Below, piece by piece: positions 13,301 to 25,400 of a stretch of DNA of 64,000 nt (position 1 is the stretch's first letter; each line of letters opens with the position of its first letter). The translations under genes and the position numbers were made by a program. Under the pieces are notes generated by a model, which had not been told where the DNA came from, searched no databases, and saw only the letters and a list, made by a program, of their open reading frames with translations. The stretch spans positions 58,147,220 to 58,211,219 of the forward strand of contig OY759265.1 in the NCBI GenBank assembly GCA_963662155.1. The letters run 5' to 3'. The DNA comes from Lamellibrachia columna (lineage: Eukaryota; Annelida; Polychaeta; Sabellida; Siboglinidae).

Positions 13301-16300
13301 CTTGACTGGGTGGTGCAAGGAGTCACTGCCATTGCACTACCAACATTGACTGGGTGGTGCAAGGAGTCACTGCCATTGCACTGCTAACCTTGACTGGGTG
13401 GTGCAAGGAGTCACTGCCATTGCACTGCTAACCTTGACTGGGTGGTGCAAGGAGTCACTGCCATTGCACTGCTAACCTTGACTGGGTGGTGCAAGGAGTC
13501 ACTGCCATTGCACTACCAACCTTGACTGGGTGGTGCAAGGAGTCACTGCCATTGCACTGCTAACCTTGACTGGGTGGTGCAAGGAGTCACTGCCATTGCA
13601 CTGCTAACCTTGACTGGGTGGTGCAAGGAGTCACTGCCATTGCACTTCCAACCTTGACTGGGTGGTGCAAGGAGTCACTGCCATTGCACTACCAACCTTG
13701 ACTGGGTGGTGCAAGGAGTCACTGCCATTGCACTACCAACCTTGACTTGGTGGTGCAAGGAGTCACTGCCATTGCACTACCAACCTTGACTGGGTGGTGC
13801 AAGGAGTCACTGCCATTGCACTACCAACCTTGACTGGGTGGTGCAAGGAGTCACTGCCATTGCACTACCAACCTTGACTGGGCGGTGCAAGGAGTCACTG
13901 TCATTGCACTACCAACCTTGACTGGGTGGTGCAAGGAGTCACTGCCATTGCACTGCTAACCTTGACTGGGTGGTGCAAGGAGTCACTGCCATTGCACTAC
14001 CAACCTTGACTGGGTGGTGCAAGGAGTCACTGCCATTGCACTGCTAACCTTGACTGGGTGGTGCAAGGAGTCACTGCCATTGCACTGCTAACCTTGACTG
14101 GGTGGTGCAAGGAGTCACTGCCATTGCACTACCAACATTGACTGGGTGGTGCAAGGAGTCACTGCCATTGTACTGCTAACCTTGACTGGGTGGTGCAAGG
14201 AGTCACTGCCATTGCACTGCTAACCTTGACTGGGTGGTGCAAGGAGTCACTGCCATTGCACTACCAACCTTGACTGGGTGGTGCAAGGAGTCACTGCCAT
14301 TGCACTGCTAACCTTGACTGGGTGGTGCAAGGAGTCACTGCCATTGCACTACCAACCGTGACTTGGTGGTGCAAGGAGTCACTGCCATTGCACTACCAAC
14401 CTTGACTGGGTGGTGCAAGGAGTCACTGCCATTGCACTACCAACCTTGTCTGGGCAGTGGAAGAAGTCACTGTCATTGCACTACCAACCTTGACTGGGCG
14501 GTGCAAGGAGTCACTGCCATTGCACTACCAACCGTGACTTGGTGGTGCAAGGAGTCACTGCCATTGCACTACCAACCTTGACTGGGTGGTGCAAGGAGTC
14601 ACTGCCATTGCACTACCAACCTTGTCTGGGCAGTGGAAGAAGTCACTGTCATTGCACTACCAACCTTGACTTGGCAGTGCAAGAAGTCAGTGCTATTGCA
14701 CTACCAACCTTGACTTGGCAGTGCAAGAAGTCACTGCTATTGCACTACCAACCTTGACTTGGCAGTGCAAGGAGTCACTGTCATTGCACTACCAACCTTG
14801 ACTTGGCAGTGCAAGGAGTCACTGCCATTGCACTGCCAACCTTGACTGGGTGGTGCAAGGAGTCACTGCCATTGCACTGCTAACCTTGACTGGGTGGTGC
14901 AAGGAGTCACTGCCATTGCACTACCAACCTTGACTGGGTGGTGCAAGGAGTCACTGCCATTGCACTGCTAACCTTGACTGGGTGGTGCAAGGAGTCACTG
15001 CCATTGCACTGCTAACCTTGACTGGGTGGTGCAAGGAGTCACTGCCATTGCACTACCAACCTTGACTGGGTGGTGCAAGGAGTCACTGCCATTGCACTAC
15101 CAACCTTGACTGGGTGGTGCAAGGAGTCACTGCCATTGCACTACCAACCTTGACTTGATGGTGCAAGGAGTCACTGCCATTGCACTACCAACCTTGACTG
15201 GGTGGTGCAAGGAGTCACTGCCATTGCACTACCAACCTTGACTTGGTGGTGCAAGGAGTCACTGCCATTGCACTACCAATCTTGACTGGGTGGTGCAAGG
15301 AGTCACTGCCATTGCACTACCAACCTTGACTGGGTGGTGCAAGGAGTCACTGCCATTGCACTGCTAACCTTGACTGGGTGGTGCAAGGAGTCACTGCCAT
15401 TGCACTGCTAACCTTGACTGGGTGGTGCAAGGAGTCACTGCCATTGCACTACCAACATTGACTGGGTGGTGCAAGGAGTCACTGCCATTGTACTGCTAAC
15501 CTTGACTGGGTGGTGCAAGGAGTCACTGCCATTGCACTGCTAACCTTGACTGGGTGGTGCAAGGAGTCACTGCCATTGCACTACCAACCTTGACTGGGTG
15601 GTGCAAGGAGTCACTGCCATTGCACTGCTAACCTTGACTGGGTGGTGCAAGGAGTCACTGCCATTGCACTGCTAACCTTGACTGGGTGGTGCAAGGAGTC
15701 ACTGCCATTGCACTTCCAACCTTGACTGGGTGGTGCAAGGAGTCACTGCCATTGCACTACCAACCTTGACTGGGTGGTGCAAGGAGTCACTGCCATTGCA
15801 CTACCAACCTTGACTTGGTGGTGCAAGGAGTCACTGTCATTGCACTACCAACCTTGACTTGGTGGTGCAAGGAGTCACTGCCATTGCACTACCAACCTTG
15901 ACTGGGCGGTGCAAGGAGTCACTGTCATTGCACTACCAACCTTGAGTGTGCGGTGCAAAGAGTCACTGTCATTGCACTACCAACCGTGACTTGGTGGTGC
16001 AAGGAGTCACTGCCATTGCACTACCAACCTTGACTGGGTGGTGCAAGGAGTCACTGTCATTGCACTGCTAACCTTGACTGGGTGGTGCAAGGAGTCACTG
16101 CCATTGCACTACCAACCTTGACTTGGTGGTGCAAGGAGTCACTGTCATTGCACTACCAACCTTGACTGGGTGGTGCAAGGAGTCACTGCCATTGCACTGC
16201 TAACCTTGACTGGGCGGTGCAAGGAGTCACTGCCATTGCACTACCAACCGTGACTTGGTGGTGCAAGGAGTCACTGCCATTGCACTACCAACCTTGACTG

Positions 16301-19270
16301 GGTGGTGCAAGGAGTCACTGCCATTGCACTACCAACCTTGTCTGGGCAGTGGAAGAAGTCACTGTCATTGCACTACCAACCTTGACTGGGCGGTGCAAGG
16401 AGTCACTGCCATTGCACTACCAACCGTGACTTGGTGGTGCAAGGAGTCACTGCCATTGCACTACCAACCTTGACTGGGTGGTGCAAGGAGTCACTGCCAT
16501 TGCACTACCAACCTTGTCTGGGCAGTGGAAGAAGTCACTGTCATTGCACTACCAACCTTGACTTGGCAGTGCAAGAAGTCAGTGCTATTGCACTACCAAC
16601 CTTGACTTGGCAGTGCAAGAAGTCACTGCTATTGCACTACCAACCTTGACTTGGCAGTGCAAGGAGTCACTGTCATTGCACTACCAACCTTGACTTGGCA
16701 GTGCAAGGAGTCACTGCCATTGCACTGCCAACCTTGACTGGGTGGTGCAAGGAGTCACTGCCATTGCACTGCTAACCTTGACTGGGTGGTGCAAGGAGTC
16801 ACTGCCATTGCACTACCAACCTTGACTGGGTGGTGCAAGGAGTCACTGCCATTGCACTGCTAACCTTGACTGGGTGGTGCAAGGAGTCACTGCCATTGCA
16901 CTGCTAACCTTGACTGGGTGGTGCAAGGAGTCACTGCCATTGCACTACCAACCTTGACTGGGTGGTGCAAGGAGTCACTGCCATTGCACTACCAACCTTG
17001 ACTGGGTGGTGCAAGGAGTCACTGCCATTGCACTACCAACCTTGACTTGATGGTGCAAGGAGTCACTGCCATTGCACTACCAACCTTGACTGGGTGGTGC
17101 AAGGAGTCACTGCCATTGCACTACCAACCTTGACTTGGTGGTGCAAGGAGTCACTGCCATTGCACTACCAATCTTGACTGGGTGGTGCAAGGAGTCACTG
17201 CCATTGCACTACCAACCTTGACTTGGTGGTGCAAGGAGTCACTGCCATTGCACTACCAACCTTGACTGGGTGGAGCAAGGAGTCACTGCCATTGCACTAC
17301 CAACCTTGACTGGGTGGTGCAAGGAGTCACTGCCATTGCACTACCAACCTTGACTGAGTGGTGCAAGGAGTCACTGCCATTGCACTACCAACCTTGACTT
17401 GGTGGTGCAAGGAGTCACTGCCATTGCACTACCAACCTTGACTTGGTGGTGCAAGGAGTCACTGCCATTGCACTACCAACCTTGACTTGGTGGTGCAATG
17501 AGTCACTGCCATTGCACTTCCAACCTTGACTGGGTGGTGCAAGGAGTCACTGCCATTGCACTACCAACCTTGACTGGGTGGTGCAAGGAGTCACTGTCAT
17601 TGCACTGCTAACCTTGACTTGGTGGTGCAAGGAATCACTGCCATTGCACTACCAACCTTGACTTGGTGGTGCAAGGAGTCACTGCCATTGCACTACCAAC
17701 CTTGACTGTGTGGTGCAAGGAGTCACTGCCATTGCACTACCAACCTTGACTTGGTGGTGCAAGGAGTCACAGACTGTTGCAGTGGCTGACTTTTGTCCCG
17801 TGCAACTCGGCTAGTAGTTAATATTATTTAAGCAATTAACTGATTATAATACATATTCTCGGTTATGTATGATAAAAGCCAACATTTGTTTTGCATTTTA
17901 AGATAAGCATCACTGCTGCAGAAGTTGATGTGTATCTGGGCTATGACTTTACGTTGATATATCTTTTGACTTTCTCATTAATTGACCTTTGGAAATGGAA
18001 ATTCCAAGGAATGTTCAATAACATTGATTGTATTGCTTTGTTGAGAAGTTGATAACAACTGTGGATTTGAAAAAAAATTGTGATGAAGACCACCAATCTG
18101 TGTGGGTGTCTGTGACAGGTGATATTTGGTAAGGACGCACACCATTCCATGGAAGAGTTGGCCCAGAGTGGCTATGAGGTGATCGGAGTCGACTGGACCA
18201 TCAAACCACAGAGGGCCAGGCAAGTGTCTTGGGTTCACCTTAGGCCGTGACCTTGAGTCATGCTTGTGTAGGGAAAATGGGTCAGGAAAATACAACAATG
18301 AATGGAAAGGAAATGCTGGCACAACATATAAAGTATTCCTTATAATATCACAATTTTTCAATCTATTAAATAAATCAATGTGGACATTTCTTAGGTTCTT
18401 TGAAGCAGGGTAAAATAACTACATTTCCCTGCCTAGTAGTAATAGGAATACCTTTTCAGGTGTAACATTCTATATGTACCCAAACAAAGAGTACAATGCA
18501 GCTGCCTGTTATAACTGTGTTAATTGTGCAGGAGAATGACTGGACCCACACTGACTCTGCAGGGCAACCTTGACCCATGTACTTTGTATGCTTCCAATGT
18601 AAGTGGCTATTTACAGAACATCTCTGCCTGCAGTTTCTTTTTATTCACTATAAATGAAACATTGCTATAAATTAGTTCAATCAAAGTAAATATTTATTTA
18701 ATTATCTCTAACCGGTTCCAAAGATTTTGGGAACCTGAAAGATGTCATTGATGTAATGTGATTTGTTTGCCATTTTATTCAATATAAAACTCCTCTATTC
18801 ATTGAGCCCCTCAGGAATCAGGTTCATTTATGTTCAAATCTACATGTATACTTATTGTATAGTGGCATGAATAGTTTAAGTAATATGCGCATGACTTGTC
18901 AAAATCATTAAAAGAATTGGCTTTGATCATTAGATTGCGAAAGTGTGAATTTGTCCTTTTCTCGCCCAATTTTTACTGGATTTAATAATTATTTTAAATT
19001 CTGTCCGATGATGTCATCAAAGCAAAATAACACGTTTGCACAAGCAAGTTAGTATGTCATAGCATATAAAGGGTGTAAGAATACCTCTCTGTTGTCTGAA
19101 TCCAGGATGACATTGGACGTTACGTCAAGGACATGCTGCAGAAGTTTGGCACTCAGCGATACATCGCCAATTTGGGACATGGCATGTACCCTGACATGGA
19201 CCCTGAACACCTCAAGGCATTCATCGATGCTGTTCATATGTACTCCGAGGACATGAATGCTAATAACTGA
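1314..19270 (+). CDS. UROD: Uroporphyrinogen decarboxylase (UROD), nine visible coding exons, first exon missing
   Basis: UROD removes four acetate carboxyls from uroporphyrinogen III to give coproporphyrinogen III in the cytosol, the fifth step of heme synthesis. Exons read: 1314-1419, 5936-6015, 6270-6368, 9506-9667, 10624-10785, 12164-12301, 18119-18219, 18532-18598, 19106-19270 (TGA). All junction phases agree and give 359 codons plus stop; the human enzyme has 367 residues, so only a short N-terminal exon is lacking. Visible family signatures are MRQAGRYLP (substrate arginines), [12 protein letters not shown] (catalytic Asp), YMVEGGG (Tyr), FESHAG (Ser), QGNLDP and [13 protein letters not shown] (His); all known active-site residues are kept. 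The intron after 18219 starts with GC rather than GT. No credible first exon was seen in 1-1313, so it may lie upstream. Introns carry a 28-bp array, a DNA transposon and a 44-bp array. Identity is near certain; exon edges are inferred from splice consensus and family alignment. Confidence 0.95.
1420..3007. other. UROD intron, unique part
   Basis: The sequence is AT-rich intron without a supported feature. From about 1,900 to 2,000 and 2,880 to 2,995 it has repeated AATTACAATTAC-type runs, a simple degenerate repeat leading into the 28-bp array. Confidence 0.5.
3008..5932. repeat. 28-bp minisatellite, about 104 units, in a UROD intron
   Basis: Tandem copies of TGATTGTTGTCGTGTGTACA plus TGCTGCTC (28 bp). 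Variants at fixed places (GTGTAC/GTATAC/GTGAAC, CTGCTC/CTGTTC/TTGCTC) mark individual units. A block is duplicated with a 504-bp period, exactly 18 units (about 5108 compared with 5612). The unit has no stop on the minus strand in any frame and 28 is not a multiple of 3, so a frame passes through all three phases and gives apparent ORFs of up to 757 codons with an 84-bp protein period. The array ends three bases before the splice acceptor AG of the next exon. Confidence 0.97.
6793..7187. repeat. 42-bp tandem repeat, about 9 units
   Basis: Units read ACTAGAATAACTGTAAGCAG followed by AAGGTGGATATAATAGGATGAA (42 bp). One unit is longer by 6 bp (TACATG added). It lies in the UROD intron shortly before the inverted-repeat transposon. 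Confidence 0.93.
7248..9364. mobile_element. 2.1-kb DNA transposon with about 150-bp terminal inverted repeats (Ginger-like)
   Basis: The left end TGTTACAGTCAATCTGCGTA and the right end, read in reverse, TGTTACAGTTAATCTGCGTA are inverted copies, and the match continues for about 150 bp with few changes. Each end contains four or five alternating copies of the motif CAGTCATTTCGCGTAATGAC in both directions, so each TIR can also fold on itself. The element starts TGTTA and ends TAACA, flanked by TATA and GATA (possible 4-bp target duplication, 3 of 4 matching). The TGTNR termini and 4-bp duplication fit the Ginger/integrase-type class. No full transposase is present, so this copy is non-autonomous. 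Confidence 0.85.
7855..8029 (+). pseudogene. Integrase-associated N-terminal fragment inside the transposon
   Basis: A short open stretch starts [18 protein letters not shown] and runs to [10 protein letters not shown] before a stop. Its layout (a helical start, then a P/RxYYxLxKY-type end) resembles the region before the integrase core in KRBA2-like/Ginger transposases. That match is from memory of the family and is weak; no catalytic domain follows before the right TIR. Confidence 0.35.
10032..10372. repeat. 28-bp tandem repeat, about 12 units
   Basis: Units of GTTCAAGTCCACCTAATGAG plus GGTACCAG or close variants. It is unrelated in sequence to the 28-bp array at 3.0-5.9 kb. It runs directly into a SINE tail at about 10380. 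Confidence 0.93.
10385..10545 (+). mobile_element. SINE 3' part (truncated)
   Basis: The core CACTTTGCCTGTGTCTTTCG followed by GAAGAGGCACTAAAAGCC matches the body of the full SINE at 37.6-37.8 kb (GTGTCTTTCGGAAGAGACAC). The following segment (CCTGGTGTTTGTACTAGAGG...GCGAAATGGAGAAAACC) is shared with the reversed copy at 20.3-20.45 kb. The tRNA-like head is missing. Confidence 0.75.
11160..12030. mobile_element. Candidate 0.87-kb MITE in a UROD intron
   Basis: The left end GGGTACCGTTTCAC...GAGCTCATAAG and the right end, read in reverse, GGGGAGCGTTTCACAAAGAG followed by CTCATAAG are imperfect inverted repeats. Subterminal copies of AACGCTC(C/T)TAA and TATGATGGA recur inside. GGGGAGCGTTTCAC-type termini are common in invertebrate MITEs (recollection). 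No clear target duplication was seen. Confidence 0.45.
12842..17770. repeat. 44-bp minisatellite, about 112 units, with 1,892-bp higher-order duplication
   Basis: The unit is CACTACCAACCTTGACTGGG followed by TGGTGCAAGGAGTCACTGCCATTG (44 bp). Variant units (CACTGCTAACC, TTGACTTGG, the GGGCAGTGGAAGAAGTC form) recur in the same order at 14363 and 16255, a shift of 1,892 bp = 43 units exactly. The array fills nearly 5 kb of the 5.8-kb intron between UROD exons 12164-12301 and 18119-18219. Confidence 0.97.
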
Positions 19271-19733
19271 AGTGTCATCCACATAGCAGATCCAACGATG
19301 AAGTGTCATCCACGTAGCAGATCCAACATTGAAATGTCATCCACAAAGCAGATCCAACGTTGAAGTGTCTTCCACATAGCAGATCCAACGTTGAAATGTC
19401 ATCCACATAGCAGATCCAACCTTGAAGTGTCATCCACATAGCAGATCTAACGTTGAAGTATCATCCACAAAACAATTCCAACCTTGAAGTGTCATCCACA
19501 TAGCAGATCCAACGTTGAAGTGTCATCCACATAGCAGATCCAACCTTGAAGTGTCATCCACATAGCAGATCCAACCTTAAAGTGTCATCCACATAGCAGA
19601 TCCAACCTTAAAGTGTCATCCACATAGCAGATCTAACCTTGAAGTGTCATCCACACAGCAGATCCAACCTTGAAGTGTCATCCACACAGCAGATCCAACC
19701 TTGAAGTGTCATCCACACAGCAGATCCAACCTG
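19268..19733. repeat. 31-bp tandem repeat beginning at the UROD stop codon
   Basis: Units read TGAAGTGTCATCCACATAGC plus AGATCCAACGT (31 bp), about 15 copies. The first unit begins with the TGA stop of UROD, so the proximal 3' UTR is made of the repeat. Drift increases towards the 3' side (CACATAGC to CACACAGC). Confidence 0.93.
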
Positions 19734-22204
19734 CTCTCTTAGTGCAATAGGCAGCCACATATGCTAGCTGCCCAGAACACCAAACTTATAATTGTTGGAG
19801 AAGATTTCTCAAGTTAGTACCATTAGAACAGTTTAATAGTGCAGGTCATATGATGTGTGTGTGGCATTAACTGTTGAACAGTAACTGTATAGCAAAGATT
19901 TGTAAATTGTCATGTTATATGCATTATTTCTTCACTAAACCAGCAAAGTTGACTTGCTATCAACATTTCAAAACCATCAATTTTGTTTTACAACGTGTCC
20001 ATCAGATGGCGATTCTGTACATGGTAGACTAACATAGTTGATCACGCAGTTACAGATAACGAGCGAACATGACTGGTTCTGTGTAGGAAATGTTAACAAT
20101 AATGGAAGTATGAGGAATCTGAGTTGAAGAATCATTTCAAAGACAATGTCAAACTGATATTAACAACCAAAGGCTGCACACTGTAAAGCACCTAATTTAG
20201 ATGACAACTATAAATTATATTTAATAAGTTGCAAAACTATTGTGTCCAACATTTCATAAACAGGTTTTCATTCAACTGTCTTTATGCTTCTTGAACGCTT
20301 CTGCTGTGACTCGTTGAGAGATCAAGGCCACAGCAGATTACGCATTTACCCCACATTTTGCTTCCCCTGTCATAAACACCATGTAGAAGGGACTATCGAC
20401 TTTTAGCGTCTCTTCCGAAAAACAGGGTAAAGACAGGGTATGGCCCCTTGTCTAATACTTCTGGTGGAGATTATGTTTAACCCTCCACTTAAGAGAGGTT
20501 CACATTCAAGTGGATGCTGCTATGGGGTGTGTAAAGAGTTTTATATGAGAAAACAATGTTGCAACATTTGTTTTTATACCAAAGGTAGGTTAAATGAGCG
20601 TTTCTAAGCATGCGGTTTAAAAAATTATTATTTAAAAATAGTTACTAAACAGGTGTTTATGAGAATGTTCCAATTTTAAGTCAGTATTGTTAAATTGTTT
20701 GTTTTGTAATTTTGTTACATGTCTGATAATGACTAATGTTTGTGGGAACTGAGTGTCCAGGTCTTCACAATGATGCTGGACTGGTGAAGACAAAGATCTG
20801 TGCTATATTGGGGATTCAGTTTCACTCCATGTTAACTCGTCAAGATGACAGACAAATTGCCCGATATAATCAGTAATAATACAGTATGTCCGCACTGTTC
20901 AGTAACATCCTGTCAAACTGGAATAAGTGCGACAGATAGTGAAAAGAAGACAGAGATCTGTGCTACACTGGGGAATTGACAAGTATTTGTTTGAGTTATT
21001 AATATATTTCCACAGTGTATTGCAATAAATGTTTTGTGCTGTTTAGATTGTATCAAACTCACAAGAATGTCAAGTGTTGGTCATAAAATTATGAGAGGAT
21101 TATGCTGTCTACTTCCGTGGCACATACTTCAATTGACCGAGTGAAAATCATTCATTTAGTGATCATTGTTGTTAAAGAGTAATAATAATGAAAACTATCA
21201 ACTGCTGTGACAATCCTTTGGTAGGTAAAAAATAAAAATGTGACAACTTAGTACTTACTCATGATTTTGTCTGTTTGTGTAGAGCGTAACTAGAGAATGG
21301 GAGAAACTAGATTCGGCAAATATGGCAGAGTTTCATACTGTAAATGGCTGACAGGATGTCTGACTATCTACGTAATGTGGTCACTAAGTATACGCTTCCA
21401 AAACAAACCTTCAAAATATGGCACCACTTCAACAAATTTATTTATATTCTTGAATATCATAATGGAGCATAACACAGCATCACAATAACAATAATTGTAT
21501 CACCATATTTTTATGTGGTAATGCACATATTTTAACAACTCATTTATAGAAATTGTAAATTGAATAAATACTGCTTGGGTTGTCAAAATGCCAAATATTT
21601 TAGCATATTCTGAAAAAATCATAGCTACATATATCACATGGGCTTAACAAGGCCATGGTCAGATACTTGACCCTATTAAATCAATATTAGACTGCACTGA
21701 GTTTCCACTAGGCGGCTCTGACATATCTGAACTTGAGAAATTCTTCTGCCAGCAACTGAACAATCGCCAGCAACAGACCAGAGCTATATATAATGAAATG
21801 TGTATATATATTTAATTGTTTGGATTCCGCTATCAATTCTCAATGAATCAGAAACAGTTTCCCCACCTAGCAGCTATCGCAGAGACAAACCAAAGCCATA
21901 GCAACAGACTAATAGGGAGGCCAACACAATCCGCTGGGTTGTGTGGCTTTTAGAGCTTTCTTGAAATTTAATTCTACTGAAAAGTTGCTTCTTCAGGGCT
22001 GGTTGTGGCAGTTAAATATTGTCCATATTGTGTACATCACCACCAAAACGTGGAGGGGACTGTTCATTACGTCGATTATATACATAGTATGTAGCTTTCT
22101 ATTTCAAAGCAGCCCTCTGATATTTCAGTTTGTTATAAGAAAGGCTTGTCTGCTTGACAGAGGCAGCCATGCAGAATGTTGTGGCTGTAAGTCAGTAGAG
22201 TACA
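19734..22204. other. Spacer between convergent UROD and CLCC1
   Basis: The span is AT-rich and has no supported coding exon. It includes the rest of the UROD 3' UTR, a reversed SINE fragment at 20295-20455, and AATAAA motifs near 21024 and 21562 that could serve as 3'-end signals. Nothing else was recognised. Confidence 0.45.
20295..20455 (-). mobile_element. SINE 3' part, reverse orientation
   Basis: In reverse the sequence reads TTTCGGAAGAGACGCTAAAA, then TACATGGTGTTTATGACAGG and GAAGCAAAATGTGGGGTAAA, matching the fragment at 10.4-10.5 kb and, for the first block, the copy at 37.7 kb. Confidence 0.7.
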
Positions 22205-22336
22205 TAATACTACATCTCACATAATTAACACGACTTTCTACACATCTCACATAATTACACTGTTCAACACGACTTTCTACACAACAGCTCACATAATTAC
22301 ACTGTTCAACACGACTTTCTACACAACATCCTTCAC
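22205..22336. repeat. About 40-bp tandem repeat, three units
   Basis: Copies of CTCACATAATTACACTGTTC followed by AACACGACTTTCTACACAAC; the first copy lacks part of the middle. It lies just downstream of the CLCC1 stop codon and may be in its 3' UTR. Confidence 0.85.
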
Positions 22337-22445
22337 ACTATCTTGAGAAATGCTTTAGTTCTGGAGTGTTTCAAAACTTATTCACTAAGCACTGGAGTAA
22401 ACAAGTCATTAGTTATTTCACAGCATCCATCACTGCCTGTCACTG

Positions 22446-25400
22446 TCATATTGACGACATTGTGGTTTGTCTACTCGCATCATCATCCGTGTCACAATCA
22501 TTCCGATGACACCCGGCTTCTGTAGTGGTGTCATTCTGACGATGCAGTGATGATAAGGTTTCTACACCCACATGCTCCTCTCCTTCATTTTTGATGACTT
22601 CAAAGTCACTCTCGTTGTCTGTGTGCTCGGCCTCCACTGTCAGACTAGACACAGCGTCCCCACCAGCCAGTGAATCCTCAGGCTGGTTCACAGGCACAGC
22701 ATCAAGTGGCATTCTCTCACTCTTGTCAGCCACCAGCCTCCGTACCTTTGTCCTCCTGGACCTCTGCTGAGTTGGCCGTGGTTCTCTCGGGGTGATGATG
22801 GTTGTATTTAGTGGCGGGTCTTGTTCAGGGTGAGCGAGTTCTGTGGAGATGTGACCTTGTGGCTGTCTGGATGACCCTGCTGGTCTTGTCTTCGGGGCTG
22901 ATTGTTGGATGGTCAATCGATGCACCTGTTGTCACATACCAACACCATATACACAATCACAATGGTCAGGAAATAAATTTCTTTATTAAGATTTCCAGAT
23001 ATGGCGAGAGAATTTTTTTTTCATAAAAAAATTCCTCCCGATTTCTAATAAAAATCTCCCAAGTCATATTTGTGTTACGATTTTTTCCTTGTTGATTTTC
23101 AGGTTTTTGTCTTCATTACATTATTTGCATATGATTGTTCAATATAATTTCAATGTTTTCCAAATAAAATAATACAAAAGATGAAAATGAGTCTTGAAGC
23201 TAGTGAAGCAGTTGCAAAATGTTTCTGAGAATATGTTATTTGGTGAAGTCAACAAACAGAAAGTGTCATTTTTATTTGTTGATTGCCAAATAAAGGATGT
23301 TTAATACAGCATAAAAAGCATCACTGAAAATTGCTTGTTTGCTATATGGTAACCATTGTGCATGTAGAGGTTCTTTATTTAACAAGCAAAATGACAGCAT
23401 CACCTGTTCACTGAGGTCCTCGATGCGTTGTTGCTGAAGTTGTTTCTCATTTGAAGTAGAGGTAGTTGATCGTGGTGTTGGCTCAAGGGAAAAGAGAGGC
23501 CAGATTCGGACCTGGTAGCCACAGCACATCATGAGCAGGAAGAGACAGATCACCATAACAAAGCCAAGCACTAGCGGTGAGATGGTCACAGGAAGCCCAA
23601 TCAGTATTGCCTTCAAGAACTTGTTCATAGCATGAGCGATATGTTCCAGCGGCTCCACAACGAACTTTGTGATCGTCTTTGCAATAGCCTGCAAGACCAA
23701 AAAAACAATCTCTAATATCAGATACTTTTGTCTTTAGAATTAGGCCAGTTAAAAAGTGTCTGATTCTGATGACGTTAAGAGTTCTAGCATTTGAGTCCAA
23801 TTCCCAGATGCATCAAAGCTTTCCTACGTCTCGCAGGCAAATGATTACACAAAGTGGAAATGCACGATAGTTTTATCTATCTGATACATCTTATCTCATG
23901 ATATTCACCTGTGTTGGAGAAATCTCCCACATTGGATCAACAAGAAGCTTCTCATAGTATTGGGCACATGGATCTGTCGTTACTGTGAATGCAGACACAA
24001 TTGTCTGCCAGAATGTGACACTGCCACCTTCTCTGCACTCGGCCGGCTTGTCCTTGTCTAGGACCGCGTGTCTGTTAGCCAGCGCAACCTAACACAGAAA
24101 CACAACTAGGTGGTGGGGGTGTTGTTAGGAACTGTGACTTTATAGAAGACAAAACATCAGTTAACAACAGACAACAAGGTCTAAAGTACAGCTCAAAGGA
24201 AAAGATATAGAGGAGGACAACACATTGACCTATGTGGGCCATACCTTGTACATGTGCCACCACGTCCAGACGACACTAAGAACAAAGGAGAGCAGGAGAA
24301 GTTGCATGAGAAGCATCTTCCAAGACAGATGCAGCTTCATCTGTAGAAACAACATCATCTGTAGCACGACGACCAGACTGCACACCTGCAACACACAAGA
24401 AGCAGTAGTTGTACACTCTCACAGACACCAACACTTCAGTTGTAGTTGTACACTCTCACAGACACCAACACTTCAGTTGTAGTTGTAAACTCTCACAGAC
24501 ACCAACACTTCAGTTGTAGTTGTACACTCTCACAGACACCAACACTTCAGTTGTAGTTGTACACTCTCACAGACACCAACACTTCAGTTGTAGTTGTATA
24601 CTCTCACAGACACCAATACTTCAGTTGTAGTTGTACACTCTCACAGACACCAACACTTCAGTTGTAGTTGTACACTCTCACAGACACCAACACTTCAGTT
24701 GTAGTTGTACACTCTCACAGACACCAACACTTCAGTTGTAGTTGTAAACTCTCACAGACACCAACACTTCAGTTGTAGTTGTACACTCTCACAGACACCA
24801 ACACTTCAGTTGTAGTTGTACACTCTCACAGACACCAACACTTCAGTTGTAGTTGTACACTCTCACATACACCAACACTTCAGTTGTAGTTGTACACTCT
24901 CACAGACACCAACACTTCAGTTGTAGTTGTAAACTCTCACAGACACCAACACTTCAGTTGTAGTTGTACACTCTCACAGACACCAACACTTCAGTTGTAG
25001 TTGTACACTCTCACAGACACCAACACTTCAGTTGTAGTTGTACACTCTCACAGACACCAATACTTCAGTTGTAGTTGTACACTCTCACAGACACCAACAC
25101 TTCAGTTGTAGTTGTACACTCTCACAGACACCAACACTTCAGTTGTAGTTGTAAACTCTCACAGACACCAACACTTCAGTTGTAGTTGTACACTCTCACA
25201 GACACCAACACTTCAGTTGTAGTTGTACACTCTCACAGACACCAACACTTCAGTTGTAGTTGTACACTCTCACATACACCAACACTTCAGTTGTAGTTGT
25301 ACACTCTCACAGACACCAACACTTCAGTTGTAGTTGTAAACTCTCACAGACACCAACACTTCAGTTGTAGTTGTACACTCTCACAGACACCAACACTTCA

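Noticed and set aside
21943..22224. 93-codon + frame between UROD and CLCC1
   Set aside because: There is no similarity that I recognise and no splice or promoter support; it overlaps the probable 3' end of CLCC1 on the other strand.
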